Shown piece by piece: positions 1 through 9,653 of a stretch of 64,000 bases of DNA. The position numbers were made by a program, and so were the translations under genes. Origin of the DNA: Oscheius sp. JU75. Lineage: Eukaryota > Nematoda > Chromadorea > Rhabditida > Rhabditidae. The notes under the pieces are model-generated. The model did not search any database, was not told where the DNA came from, and saw only the letters and a program-made list of their open reading frames with translations. Every line of letters starts with the position of its first letter. Position 1 is the first letter of the stretch. Location of the stretch: positions 8,184,001 to 8,248,000 of the forward strand of contig JASJZC010000005.1 in assembly GCA_037178855.1 (NCBI GenBank). The letters are read 5' to 3'.

Positions 1-120
1 ATGTCTTACTCTGAAGTTAAAGGGATGTGGACATGGAGTTTTGGAGCCCTGATACGAACGAGCAATCAGCAGCTTGTCTTGTACGTTGTTGAGGCGACGC
101 AACCGATTCAACTGAAGAAG
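1..120 (+). CDS. possible coding exon cut by the window edge
   Basis: An open frame of 40 codons begins with ATG at the first base and runs to a consensus splice donor (AAG|GTAAGT) at 121. The peptide starts MSYSEVKGMWTWSFGALIRT and ends QLKK. I do not recognise a family. The ATG may simply be an internal methionine of an exon that starts upstream. No continuation exon was found downstream with confidence, so this may belong to a gene mostly outside the window. Confidence 0.25.
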
Positions 121-944
121 GTAAGTTTGTGAGATACCTATTTTCTGTGAATCCCGAGTAGAATTTAAAATTGACAAGAACTTAATTAGACACTCTTGAC
201 AAAGGCTTCTGCTCGAGATTGCCCTGCTACCTCTGCATACCATAGGAGCTATATCCCGTACTGCCCCTGACCTTTAGCAAAGTTGAACGCCAAAATTCCC
301 AATGATTTTTCATGTTCTGTTTCTTTCGGGTGTCCTCTCGTGAAGAATGAGGCGCAAATTCAAATAGATTTGCTCAAAGTTAGCCTCGCTATTAAAAAAA
401 TCCCCTCACTCACACTTCTGCACATATTTTCCCAATAAACGGTATTGGTTTCCTAGTTGTTATAAGCCAGTTTGAAGATTATGAACTTGCCATTTGATTA
501 GACAGTTCTTTTCAGGCTGTAACAATGTCAGCTTAATGTTTTCTGTGGGAAACTAATCACACGTTTAGGTTCTGAAAAGTCTTTATAGTTCTGGCTATTG
601 TAATAGCTAACCAATTTTTTTGATGCTGTTTCCGGTAATTCTGGCAGTATTTTTAGCAAACATTTTTTTCCAGGGTCTCTCCTGGACCAATAAATTGTTC
701 ATTTTATCCACGGCTCATCCTCCTCGATGAACAGAAGTTCCACTTTCCAGCAGCATAAGGATGAGAAGCTGAAACACAGTTGCTATGTCAAGAATCCCCA
801 CATTCCACCCCCAAAGTTGAAAGTCGAACAAGGTAATAGAAAATGCGACGAGGTTCAAGTGGTTAATGGGGTTCAGCGCTCGATTTCTTTGTAAGGTAGA
901 CACAAGAGTCTATACCTGATAGAAGTACTCCTTTAATTTGGTTG
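121..944. other. no gene recognised
   Basis: A-T-rich sequence with only short open frames. A weak reverse-strand frame of about 60 codons (715-903) has no splice signals, promoter or family resemblance and was not accepted as a gene. Confidence 0.5.
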
Positions 945-1290
945 TTGCTTGAAGTTTTCATGGTAGCAGCTGAATCGACGATGAGACAAGAATAAAAGGC
1001 CAAACTGCTACACGGATGCTCTGCGATTGTGGTTGTTGCGGTTGGAAGCTACAGGTGTAAAGCCCTGCAAGCTTATTTTTATTCCTCTTCTCGTAGTTCT
1101 GGTTTCGTGCTAGTTTCTGTTGACTCCATTAGTGCTTCTAGCTCCATGTCTCTCTACCCCAGTCTCTCTATCCCTGTTTCTCTATTTCAGTCTCTTTATT
1201 CTTATCTTTCGGTTCAAGTCGCTCTGATCTTGTTTGAGACACAGGTACAGGGTCTCTCTGCTGTTATTAATTGATTGCACGATAAGTTGG
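945..1290 (+). repeat. interspersed repeat R1, copy A
   Basis: This segment is similar to 14620-15095 (inverted) and 24590-24990 (same orientation). The shared core begins ATGCTCTGCGATTGTGGTTG, followed by a run reading TAGTTCTGGTTTCGTGCTAG and a CT-rich tail with recurring TCTCT blocks. The open frame in it is mostly Ser, Leu and Tyr, and is not conserved between copies. This suggests a non-coding dispersed element rather than a gene. Its class is unknown; no terminal repeats or target duplication were resolved. Confidence 0.6.
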
Positions 1291-1624
1291 ATGGACGGAA
1301 ATATAGATTAAAAGAAGCAGAACACACATGTCTGTCAGAGAATGACTGCTATGATACGTTGCTAGTTCCTGCAGTTCATAAGATGGCTAATATCTGAAAG
1401 ATTATAGCGTGATATGGGGTCTGTACTGTTTTTCCGTGTCAAGAAAGCGTCAAAAACCTGGGATGCATCATTCGTTCTTAATCAATGCCGATCATTCAAC
1501 GCTTTCACCAACACCAAAAATGATTGTTTCCACTGAAACATCATTTGCATAATATACAGACCGGAAAATGCACTACAAACACGATTTGTATCTATTTTCA
1601 TCCATGTATTTCCTTTATTCAGGG

Positions 1625-1631
1625 TATAAAA
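1625..1631 (+). promoter_or_regulatory. TATA box of S1-like gene A
   Basis: TATAAAA lies 42 bases upstream of the ATG at 1667. Equivalent boxes occur 35 and 39 bases before the ATGs of paralogs B and D. The conserved spacing supports both the promoter call and the start codons, and leaves room for only a very short 5' leader. Confidence 0.6.
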
Positions 1632-1666
1632 TGACGACTGTTGCTCACAATTCAACTTAGTCAACA

Positions 1667-2117
1667 ATGTTCTCTCGACTATTTCTTCTAGCCGCTTGTC
1701 TAGGTACAGCTTACTGTGCCACTGTCAAGGTAATTGTCAGTTTTGTACTTCTAATAAGAAACAGGTCGCCAATACCATGGGAGCCGGAACCAATGTTAAG
1801 GTCGACTGTGGCGAAGGAAATACTGCATCCCTGGATGACGGCCAAGACCTGACTTTCAGTAAGGGTTCCTTATCAGGATTGAATTGTTTTCAGATCCGTC
1901 TAAACCTACAACCTGCTTGGCCGTTGTGAACGGTGACTCCAGTAAGTGCGCCCTCATCACGGTCTACAATGGTGGTGATGCCAATGATGGATTCTTCCTT
2001 CGCGGTGGTGGCGACGCAGGTGTCTACAAGGGAAGTCTCACTGGAGACAACATCAGCAAGATTCAAGGATTAGCAAACTGTCCCGGAGGACCGATCAATC
2101 TGCCAGGTCGCAAGTAA
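1667..2117 (+). CDS. secreted S1-like (S-protein homologue type) protein A
   Basis: Three exons, 1667-1729, 1765-1858 and 1894-2117, joined by 35-base GT-AG introns, encode 126 aa. Residues 1-18 form a signal peptide (MFSRLFLLAACLGTAYC). The mature chain starts ATVKVANTMGAGTNVKVDCG, continues with LDDGQDLTF and a Cys-containing stretch, then GFFLRGGGDAGVYKG and NISKIQG. The order N-x-[ML]-G, V-x-C, L-x-D-G-Q, F, V-Y, then G-V-Y matches the plant self-incompatibility S1 / SPH family, which is secreted and about 120 aa. Introns at identical sites (phase 0 after the first V-K, phase 1 before N/S-P-S/N) occur in paralogs B, C and D. A polyadenylation signal AATAAA overlaps the stop codon, and another lies at 2262-2267. 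The function in a nematode is unknown; the homology call is by pattern only. Confidence 0.75.
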
Positions 2118-2359
2118 TAAAAACGTTCTACTCAACTGTTAGGCAGCGCTGTCGCTGTGACCTCCCTTTTCAAACTACTGACTCGACGGTTAAACAGCTC
2201 CTTCGTTGTTGTCGCGGCCATATGATTTTAGATGTTGAATCACCACAGACAAGTACAAAACAATAAATCGCATCTTGCGTGAAGCGGGGTGCATTTGCCT
2301 TTGCCTTCCATTAGTGCAAAAACACTAAAAGTGCGCGTAGCGCGCGCCAGAAGCTGATC

Positions 2360-2860
2360 CTGGTTTGCCTTGTGTCATCTGCCTTGTGCCCACGAAGATT
2401 GTCAACCGATTCATCTCGGCCGAGGCCCCGGATGCCGGCCCGCTTTTCGATCGAGTTTTGTGCACGTTTTGTCGTACATCGAGACTGCTGCATTGGATCT
2501 GCCTGCTGGAAAGATGGCGCCTCCAGCAAACGGTTCTCGAAGTCATTCCGAGATAGTTGCTACCAGCTCAGCGACAACATGAGTGCTCAAAAAGAGACGG
2601 CCGAGTTCAAGGAATTTCTCCTGATGATCGCCGAAGACCGAGTTCCAAAGAACGACGAGGGAAAAGTCAAGGCTCCGCTACATCTGAGGAGCAACGGCAA
2701 CTTGGTTGACGATATCTACTAAGGAGTGTACGATAATCCGGACCATTTGAACACGCGAGTCATTCTTTACTCTAATGCTCATGTGGATAAAATGAACAAG
2801 CGCATAATGGATTCGATGCTACGGCGGAGCCGGCTGGTAGGATTTAGGCAGATGTTGAAT
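2360..2860 (+). pseudogene. Helitron PIF1-type helicase relic
   Basis: From 2567 the frame reads LSDNMSAQKETAEFKEFLLM, then the nucleotides translate to IAEDRVPK and LRSNGNLVDDIY, a stop (2719-2721), and on in frame with YDNPDHLNTRVILYSNAHVD and KMNKRIMD. This is the region between helicase motifs III and V of Helitron Rep/Hel proteins (typical pattern NMR...FLL.IG.G..P...I...RAIL.P.N..V...N). The internal stop and lack of the rest of the protein show a dead fragment. The sequence upstream to about 2360 is probably the same element in a shifted frame. It sits between S1-like genes A and B. Confidence 0.6.
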
Positions 2861-2880
2861 ACAGAAGAACAAAAAAGGAC

Positions 2881-3326
2881 TTATTTGGCAATTTCGATCG
2901 GGCTTGTAGGACATCTCTTGAAATTTGCCACCTTCTTTAAATTTCCCCCTGTCAATGTTCCTTTGAAGACTCCGGGGTCTCCTCCACCTCTGAGAAAGTA
3001 TCCGTTCCTTTCATTTTTGCAACAGGTGTAGGCTTGAAGAACAACACAACGCTGGTTTGAAATGCCGTTAATGAAACAGCTGGTGCTCTTACTCGTAGCT
3101 AAAAACGAAAGTTATGGGTCATGCGGCTAAATTACTGAATTGAATTGATTGCCCATTGGTGAGGGTCCCCTTATGATTGTTACCGCAATCGACATCGATT
3201 TTTGTGTTCTTGCCCATGGTATTGGCAATCTGAACATTGTTTTTGAGATTGAACAAGGCTTACCTTCACAGTAGCAGACTGGACACATATCCAGCAGAAC
3301 GCCCATAGTATGAAGTGTCGAAACAT
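2881..3326 (-). CDS. secreted S1-like protein B
   Basis: Reverse-strand gene with exons 3264-3326, 3136-3229 and 2881-3098 (introns 34 and 37 bases), encoding 124 aa. The signal peptide is MFRHFILWAFCWICVQS. The mature chain begins ATVKIANTMGKNTKIDVDCG, continues LTNGQSIQFS, and ends with NGYFLRGGGDPGVFKG, a NLKK segment and PIEIAK. It is closest to protein A: both share the FLRGGGD-x-GV block and the same two intron sites. The start is supported by a TATAAAA box 35 bases upstream. A and B are in tail-to-tail orientation with a Helitron relic between them, so they probably arose by an inverted duplication. No defect is visible. Confidence 0.7.
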
Positions 3327-3354
3327 TTCGGCCCTTGCTTCTGCAGCCCATCAT

Positions 3355-3361
3355 TTTATAC
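3355..3361 (-). promoter_or_regulatory. TATA box of S1-like gene B
   Basis: Read on the reverse strand this is TATAAAA (GAGTATAAAATG context), about 30 bases from the ATG at 3326. It matches the arrangement at genes A and D. Confidence 0.5.
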
Positions 3362-3836
3362 TCAAACAAACCTGCACGATATATGATGTATTTGCGCATT
3401 GTTTTTAGTGCGAACCTGAGCGAGTTATGATAAAAATGTTTTGGTTATCAAAGGAACTGCTTTAAGGAAACGCAGGAAATCACAATCTACGATGCACTTT
3501 TTTACAAACAATACTCTTAAATGCAGGCATTTTTGGCCTTTGGTATATTGTTACTCTGTCAAAAAAAAAGATTCACTTGAGAAATCGGCTGCGTGATGTT
3601 GTGTTCTGCTTTCCACATTCCTCTCCAAAAAATTACGTTTTACAATCTTTCGTTTCCAAATGAGGCAAAATGGCGTTGGTTTTTGCTAACAACGGCTTTG
3701 ACCACTACGACAAGAAATACTTGTATGAGAGTTACTGCTGTGCATACCACAGTATGATTATATTGTACTTTTTACTTAAGACTGTTTCAGTCTGCCGCTT
3801 AGAGAGATGGGTGTTTCGCAGCACTCCTGCTCTAGT

Positions 3837-3972
3837 TCAGTTTTTTGGTACTATCTGCAAACTGGAGCTGTTGTTCCATTTGAAGCACCCACTAGCAGGA
3901 AATGTGAATCTCAAAGCTCCCCCTGCTTTACTGAGGAAAACAATATGTCTTGACTCCTTTGCAAAATCTTGA
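3837..3972 (-). pseudogene. decayed third exon of an S1-like gene
   Basis: The reverse strand reads HIVFLSKAGGALRFTFPA, then CFKWNNSSSL and a stop. At the nucleotide level it aligns with the last exon of gene B: a TTGCAAA start, TTTCCTCAG versus TTTCTCAGA, then GGGGGAGC versus GGAGGAGA. The same relation is visible as a shared antisense frame (plus-strand APPALLRKT versus SPPPLRKY). No matching exons 1-2 were found in 3973-4320. This is best read as a dead fifth member of the cluster. Confidence 0.45.
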
Positions 3973-4337
3973 GGCCAGTAATGCTGTTTTATTTTTTGAA
4001 AACATGCTGATAAACGCTTGCGTCTCCACTTTCTTGCACGCGAAGTAAACACATCGCCGTTAATTTTCAAATTTAAAATAAACGATTCAAGTAGACTGTT
4101 AGTATCTGGAGCAGATATTTCTAGAAATCGCCTGAAAAGAAGACTATCACCTATGGTACTTATAAAATTAGTCGTCGAGTGCAGTCAGCACGATTGCTCA
4201 ACGTGGATTAGTAACTTTTTCGCGAAGAGCAATTCTTTATACTCTGAAATACGCCTAGAACCAAAGCGATTCGAATCCGCTACCAAACACTGCAGCAAAA
4301 AGTGCCATGTGTTCTGAGAAGAGAACAATTAAGAGTT

Positions 4338-4775
4338 TCATTTCAAGAATGTTTTGATCCGGGTAACATTAGTTCCGTCCATGTTGCCTTGGTAGACACC
4401 ATCCATTTTTATGTAATAGGCAACATCTTGTAGTTGACAGTCTTCCAAAGCAGGCCAGCCGACAACGTTCACGCTATTTGCAACAGCAGCACAAGTCACA
4501 GGCGTTGTGCAGTCAGAATTTGGGCCTAACAAGGTTTTTGATGCTCTTAGAACTACTTACTAACTTCAAAAACCAGCTCTTGCCCATCGTTTAGACTACC
4601 AGTGGCTACAACATTATCTCCATTTTGACATCTGATTTCGACTGGCACGCCATTCCCAATCGTGTTTGCTATCTAAACCCAAAAATATTAAGCATACAAA
4701 GTAAGGTACCTTGATTTTTACAGACTGACCAAGAATGAAGAAGGTAGCTAGCAAAAGTGGCAGTCTAGGCAACAT
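4338..4775 (-). CDS. secreted S1-like protein C
   Basis: Exons 4710-4775, 4561-4672 and 4338-4525 on the reverse strand (introns 37 and 35 bases) encode 121 aa. The signal peptide is MLPRLPLLLATFFILGQS. The mature chain starts VKIKIANTIGNGVPVEIRCQ, then SLNDGQELVFEVSPNSDC, and ends YYIKMDGVYQGNMDG followed by TNVTRIKTFLK. The D-G-V-Y-x-G block corresponds to the D-G-[IL]-Y motif near the C terminus of plant SPH proteins. Intron positions and phases match A, B and D. The second donor was set at GTAAGT after phase 1 because this restores the S-P-N that the paralogs share. No clear TATA box was seen. Confidence 0.7.
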
Positions 4776-6780
4776 GATAGACGGAAGCGTGTTTTTGTCA
4801 GCTGAGTTTTGGCAACGCCCGCTAATGTTATGCAAAGCTGACAGATGTGACTAGACAATAATACTTTCACGCGATGGTTTTTAAACTTTTGCATAGAAAT
4901 AGAAACCTGTTTGAAAGAACTAGTTAGACCCAAGTAGAATTGCTCTGCAGAGCTTAGACATTGAAAGTTTGGCATGTGGCTGCAAAACAGAGTTTCAACA
5001 TTCTTGTTCTTACAATCTCGGGCACTAAAAAACATTTAATCTATCGAAGCGTCATCAGACCAAATTATTTACCAGAATCCTACATTCAAATACGGGGAAT
5101 AGCTAACAGTTTGACATAGACTAGAGAAGAAAGAAAACCGAACAGGCAAAGACTGGCACGGGAAACCTTTAAAGACAGTTGGTGAAGGACATCAACAAAA
5201 GAATAGCGACTAGCCTTGGATAGATGATCAATCCGTCAGACTTTCTGCGTTTACAATCTGTCTACCTTTCCATTTATGGAGTCCATTTCACTTTGAATCA
5301 GACCTTTACAGTCCTTTGTCCAGAACCCCATAGCTTTAGCTCATTCCCAGAGAGTTTTGCTAGCTGACATGCTACAAAAAAGACTAGGTCCCTTTGATCT
5401 TCAAAAGACTTCTGCAGGCCGTTTCCATTTTGGTTTGCCGGTAGCTTTTTGGACTATAGCATCCTGTGAAAATCAAGTTCAGCTTCCTTCGAGGACACGG
5501 ACTACCTGGCAGGTGCTCAGAAGTTTATGAACTTGATGAAAGCCGACTTTGCTTCGATCCCAACCAATGTAGACTTCTGTAAACCTGTTTTCAAGCATGA
5601 GGCAAAGTATCAAGCGTTCGAATAGTTTCAGTCCCATAAAATTTAATATCAGATAGCCGACGGTGTCTATAAGTTTTTGATCAGAAGCAAGAAGAATCCA
5701 AACACTCGTCTCGGTCTCTCTGAACAAAATCGGTCATCGATGTTTGAGAGTGACTACGGAATACAACATTAGCTTCATGAATATTGTAAGTCTTTCATAT
5801 TTTCAAACTCCCCGTACAGAAGATTTCAGGAAAAGTACACTACAGGACAAAGACAAAGTATAGTGTTGCAACGAAAATGTTTCAAAAAGGTATTAGTCAG
5901 GGAATCGACTGAAAGATTACATTGGACATGGTAAGAGGGACATTATTCATCTTACCGATACGTTAGGGTCTGAAAAACGGAAAAAAATGTGAAAAGCTTC
6001 ATGTTCTGCGGATGTGATTCAGTTGCCAAAATAAAGTGTTCACATCTTGTTTGTAAGAGAAGTTTTGCTAGACTCGTTATAGTTATATTTTTGTGAGAAT
6101 ACCGAAAGCGAAATGTGAACTGCAGACTCCTAAGAGTTTTAGACCCCACTTTTTACTCATAACTCGAGGAATTCTTGGTCCAGTTGCTCCCATTGCTATT
6201 GTTATTTTTCAGTTTAACTGGTTTGATTCTGACAAACAGTACCACTTTTTATTTGGATTATTAACATTTTTCCATTGTGCATGACGAACTTTCATGTTCC
6301 AATGCACAACCGCTCATCGCTAAACCGTCTGGACACAGTCTGTTGTTGCAGCAAGGTTCGACAAACCATTCAACCCTCATAAGTTGAATGTCAAAGGAAT
6401 GATCAGGGTACATTCAAAGTATGTGAGATGTTAGTACAACAGCATTAAGAAATGATACTATTAGACTGCTAGCAAAGTTTCCTTGGCAAAGTGCTCACCA
6501 GGGGAAATCGACTTCCGGAATCCCCTTTTGGTGAGCAGCACAACCAAGGTATGGCGTGATGCGAAGAATGGCAGAGACTGGTGGGAAATCTAAGAACTCT
6601 TAGAGATCATTCATTGTCTGCAACCATAAACTATCGTTTGTCGAAGCTTGTAAAGAGTTCAGCTTTGAGCAAACGGCACACAAACCTCAAAAACAGAAAT
6701 AGACAAGCAAAATAGGGGCTCTGAGTCTATTTAATGTTCCTGTAAACACAAATTCTGAAATAGAGGTGTTCTCACGTACT
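4776..6780. other. intergenic, nothing recognised
   Basis: About 2 kb between S1-like genes C and D with only short open frames in A-T-rich sequence. I searched by eye for further copies of the AN-T-[MI]-G exon and the FLR/GVY exon on both strands and found none. Confidence 0.5.
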
Positions 6781-6786
6781 GGATAG

Positions 6787-6794
6787 TATATATT
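6787..6794 (+). promoter_or_regulatory. TATA box of S1-like gene D
   Basis: TATATATT lies 39 bases before the ATG at 6826, the same spacing as in genes A and B. Confidence 0.5.
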
Positions 6795-6825
6795 GAGGCT
6801 GCGCTCCAGCAAAACTCAACCAACA

Positions 6826-7265
6826 ATGACTTCTCAACTACTTATTCTAGTAGCTCTTTTGGCTACTGCTGCTTGTGTCACCATTAAGGTAACCAACTCT
6901 TGGGTTCTTTACAAACCAGTATAGGTGGCCAATACCATGGGACCTGGAACCAGTATCGAGGTAAAATGTGCTTCTGGTGACGATGTCATCGAGCCTCATA
7001 CCTTGAGTGACGGACAGGACTTCCAGTGGACCTTCTGTAAGTGCGAGTACTGACTGTCTGAACAATAGTCTTAGCTCCCAATCTGGTCTGCTCAACCGAA
7101 TTCTGGTGTGATGCCAACGGATCTGGAAAGTCTGCCCATTTCACCGTTTACAAGGGAAACTTTATCTCGTGTCCTCAGGGCGATAGTGGCTTCTTTCTCC
7201 GCGGTGACGGTATCTACCAGGGCAATCTTGACGGTTCCGGAATCAACAAGGTGCAGGGGTGGTAA
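6826..7265 (+). CDS. secreted S1-like protein D
   Basis: Exons 6826-6888, 6925-7036 and 7075-7265 (introns 36 and 38 bases) encode 121 aa. The signal peptide is MTSQLLILVALLATAAC. This member is the most plant-like. It reads VTIKVANTMGPGTSIEVKCA, then SGDDVIEPHTLSDGQDFQW, SPNLVCSTEFWCDANGSGKS, AHFTVYKG, and finally GFFLRGDGIYQGNLDG. The family hallmarks are all present: N-x-[LM]-G-P-G, C-x-S-x-D-D, L-x-x-G-Q, F-W-C, F-x-V-Y and R-x-D-G-I-Y. An AATAAA at 7280-7285 is a good polyadenylation signal. In plants such proteins act as secreted ligands or remain uncharacterised; here the role is unknown. Because the introns are shared with its neighbours and are nematode-like in size, plant contamination is unlikely. 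Confidence 0.8.
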
Positions 7266-8029
7266 CGTTGTGATTTTGTAATAAACGATACAATGGAAGA
7301 TGACCGATTACTGTTAAAACTGCTCTTTTTAAGTGCGCGTCTAAACTAGGTCTCGCTCCGCTTCCTTGCCTTCTTGTTTTGTGGCCCAGTCCCGAAATTG
7401 AACTCCTCATAGAAACGGGTGCCCAGATTCCTTACATGAATTCTTCTATTACTTCTTGTGAGACTTGAGTGCGATGTGTAAGAAAACAGCTGGTCAAGTT
7501 CAAATATCAGTTACATGGCCATAGTTATTCCCTTTTCTATGGAGACATTTCCTCTGATGGAATGAGATAACTATGGAACTGCGACATCTCCCTTCTCACT
7601 CCGAAAAAGACAGCCTTCTCCTGACGCTAAAAAGTGGCGGAAAGAAGTAGTAACCTGTTGCTTTGATAAGACCGTAAGCGTGTTCCTTAGTGGTTCTTTG
7701 GATAAAAGTAAACTTTCTAGACTATACCTTGTAGATGCTTGTAAGGCAGAAATACGATCTAATTAAGGCTAACACTTACATTCGCTTTCAGCAGAATTGC
7801 AGCTATTTACAGATTGACGGTAAGAAAATTCCTTATACCTACAGTCACTTTAAGATCGCTGTAAATAAACAGGCATAACTTTTTTTTATCAGCCATCACC
7901 AATGCCTATAATTGTTCGTGGAAGAGAAAAACACGACAGTGACAACTCTTTGATGTACGGGATTGTTTCGTACTCTTAACTTTGAAGAAATTGACGAATA
8001 AAACTTTACTAGTAACTTTTCTGCCATAA
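7266..8029. other. intergenic, nothing recognised
   Basis: Region between the 3' ends of S1-like gene D (+) and the collagen gene (-). No credible coding frame, repeat or RNA gene was seen. Confidence 0.5.
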
Positions 8030-9088
8030 TTAACGTCGAGAGCCGTCTTCGAAGAAGATCCCTCCATCCAGGGCACAATATTTCGGGCAGATACCTTTCT
8101 CTCCATCCTGTCCGCCCTTTCCTGATTGTCCAGGAGGTCCTGGGTTTCCGGGAGGGCCGGGAGGACCAGGAGGACCCCGGGATCCAGCAGCTCCAGCAGG
8201 ACCAGGACCGTGGTGGGTTCCGGCATCTCCATCGGGTCCGGCAGGTCCTGAATGTTTTTTTTAGAGTGCTAAAAGGTGACCTACCAGGAGGACCTGCGGG
8301 TCCAGCAGGTCCAGGGGCTCCTGGAGCCTCGGGAGCTCCTTGTCCAGCAGCTCCGGGCTGTCCAGGCTGACCAGGCTGTCCATCCTTTCCATTGCTTCCA
8401 GGTGGGCCAGGTGGTCCCGGTGGACCTTGAGCTCCGGGTCCGGAAGGAGTACCGGGGTTCCCGTTGTTACCAGCAGGTCCAGGCTGACCTGCTTGACCGG
8501 GAGGACCGGGTGGTCCCTGAAGATATATTTAAAGGAAAATAGACTGAAAACAAACCTGGGGACAGGGCTTGCAAGGTGGAGGAGTCATTGGCTCGCAAGG
8601 AGCATGGGGAGCCTTTCCGGGCATCCCAGCAGCTCCATGAGTTCCGGGCTTTCCAGGACTTCCTGGCTTACCGGGACGACCGGCAGGACCGGCTGGACCG
8701 GGCATGCAACAACCTTGACAGTTCCCAGCTGCAGCTTGACCTCCTCCTCCCTGTGCATAGCTTCCAGAAGAAACTGCCGCTGAGCCACCAGCAGCATACT
8801 GGGCTGTGTTGTAACCAGCTTGACGAGCTGTCCTGTTCATCTTTGTCTCCATCAGATTCACTCCTAGCCAGATCTCTTTGGCTGTTTCCTGTAACCACAC
8901 GCCTTGAGTTGTGAATAGGAGCATACCCTGCAATGATTGACGTCTCCATGAATTGTTCTCTTGGCTGTGTTCATATAGTTATTAACCATCGGGAGAGTGA
9001 CGCAAATTGAAGCCACAGCGACCATAGAGAATGTGAGTGCCGAGTAGGCGACGAACCGATAAGCCAGAATCTTGCTGTCCAGCTCCAT
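8030..9088 (-). CDS. nematode cuticle collagen (col family)
   Basis: Four exons on the reverse strand (8927-9088, 8556-8888, 8285-8516, 8030-8247) encode 314 aa, the usual length for cuticle collagens. The N terminus [20 protein letters not shown] contains the membrane-anchor segment. It is followed by the collagen N-domain ([13 protein letters not shown]), a Gly/Ala/Gln-rich spacer, a Cys pair ([10 protein letters not shown]) and Gly-X-Y blocks rich in GPPGPP and GQPGQP, interrupted by the Cys-containing [18 protein letters not shown]. The C-terminal cap is [12 protein letters not shown] then FFEDGSRR. The product is secreted by the hypodermis and cross-linked into the cuticle. I chose the MELDSK start rather than an in-frame ATG 25 codons upstream because family members begin there. 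A TATA box lies about 175 bases upstream. Which col gene it corresponds to cannot be told by eye. Confidence 0.93.
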
Positions 9089-9260
9089 TACCTGGAAACC
9101 ACCATGACTAGTAACAAAGGCAGTAAAAAAAGAAAAAAAAAAGTGGTTAGGTACGATTAGCAAGGCTACAACGACGGCGCTGTCAAGTCTATGGCTGTTT
9201 CAAAAGTGAAACAACTGAATAGAAAGAAGAAAATGTTATTCTCTGAACAGGCCGGCCTCT

Positions 9261-9267
9261 TTATATA
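9261..9267 (-). promoter_or_regulatory. TATA box of the collagen gene
   Basis: Reverse-strand TATATAA, 173 bases upstream of the collagen ATG at 9088. It lies next to the 8-bp palindrome GGCCGGCC (9250-9257). The distance implies a longer 5' leader or a leader intron than at the S1-like genes. Confidence 0.35.
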
Positions 9268-9653
9268 CACGGAACAGTCCTATTAAAGATTTCAATTCGA
9301 TAAGCGGTTCAAGCTTCCCCTATACCAGTTCGGAACTTGTAGCCTTCTTATCTCATCCTCCCATCTCTCCATAGCTAAGAGAGCCAAAATGCCATCGGAT
9401 GTTTTGGCAGGAATGTAGGCTATAACAACACGGAATAGGAACCGGTTGCGTAGTATCCAACTTTCTAAATTTCAACTCAATTTTAGGCTTATGACTTGAG
9501 CGACCTTGTCTCCAACTTTTCGGCGCCTTCTCGCCAAACAAACCATTATTGGCGATCTGTTTTCAATGGCTCGGCTCATTGAACATCTTTTCTTGGACCT
9601 ACAAAAAGGAAGGATAGCAAAGAGTGACGTATTTTGTGAACAACTTTGACTTG

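Noticed and set aside
1029-1274. 81-codon frame as a membrane or secreted protein
   Set aside because: It lies wholly inside repeat R1, and the frame is not conserved in the other copies.
4262-4310. tRNA-like T-arm (GATTCGAATCC)
   Set aside because: The motif sits in a short palindrome; no matching acceptor stem, D-arm or anticodon arm could be placed at the right distance on either strand.
1667-7265. Plant DNA contamination as the source of the S1-like genes
   Set aside because: Four copies with nematode-sized introns at shared sites sit contiguously with a nematode cuticle collagen, chemoreceptors and mariner elements.
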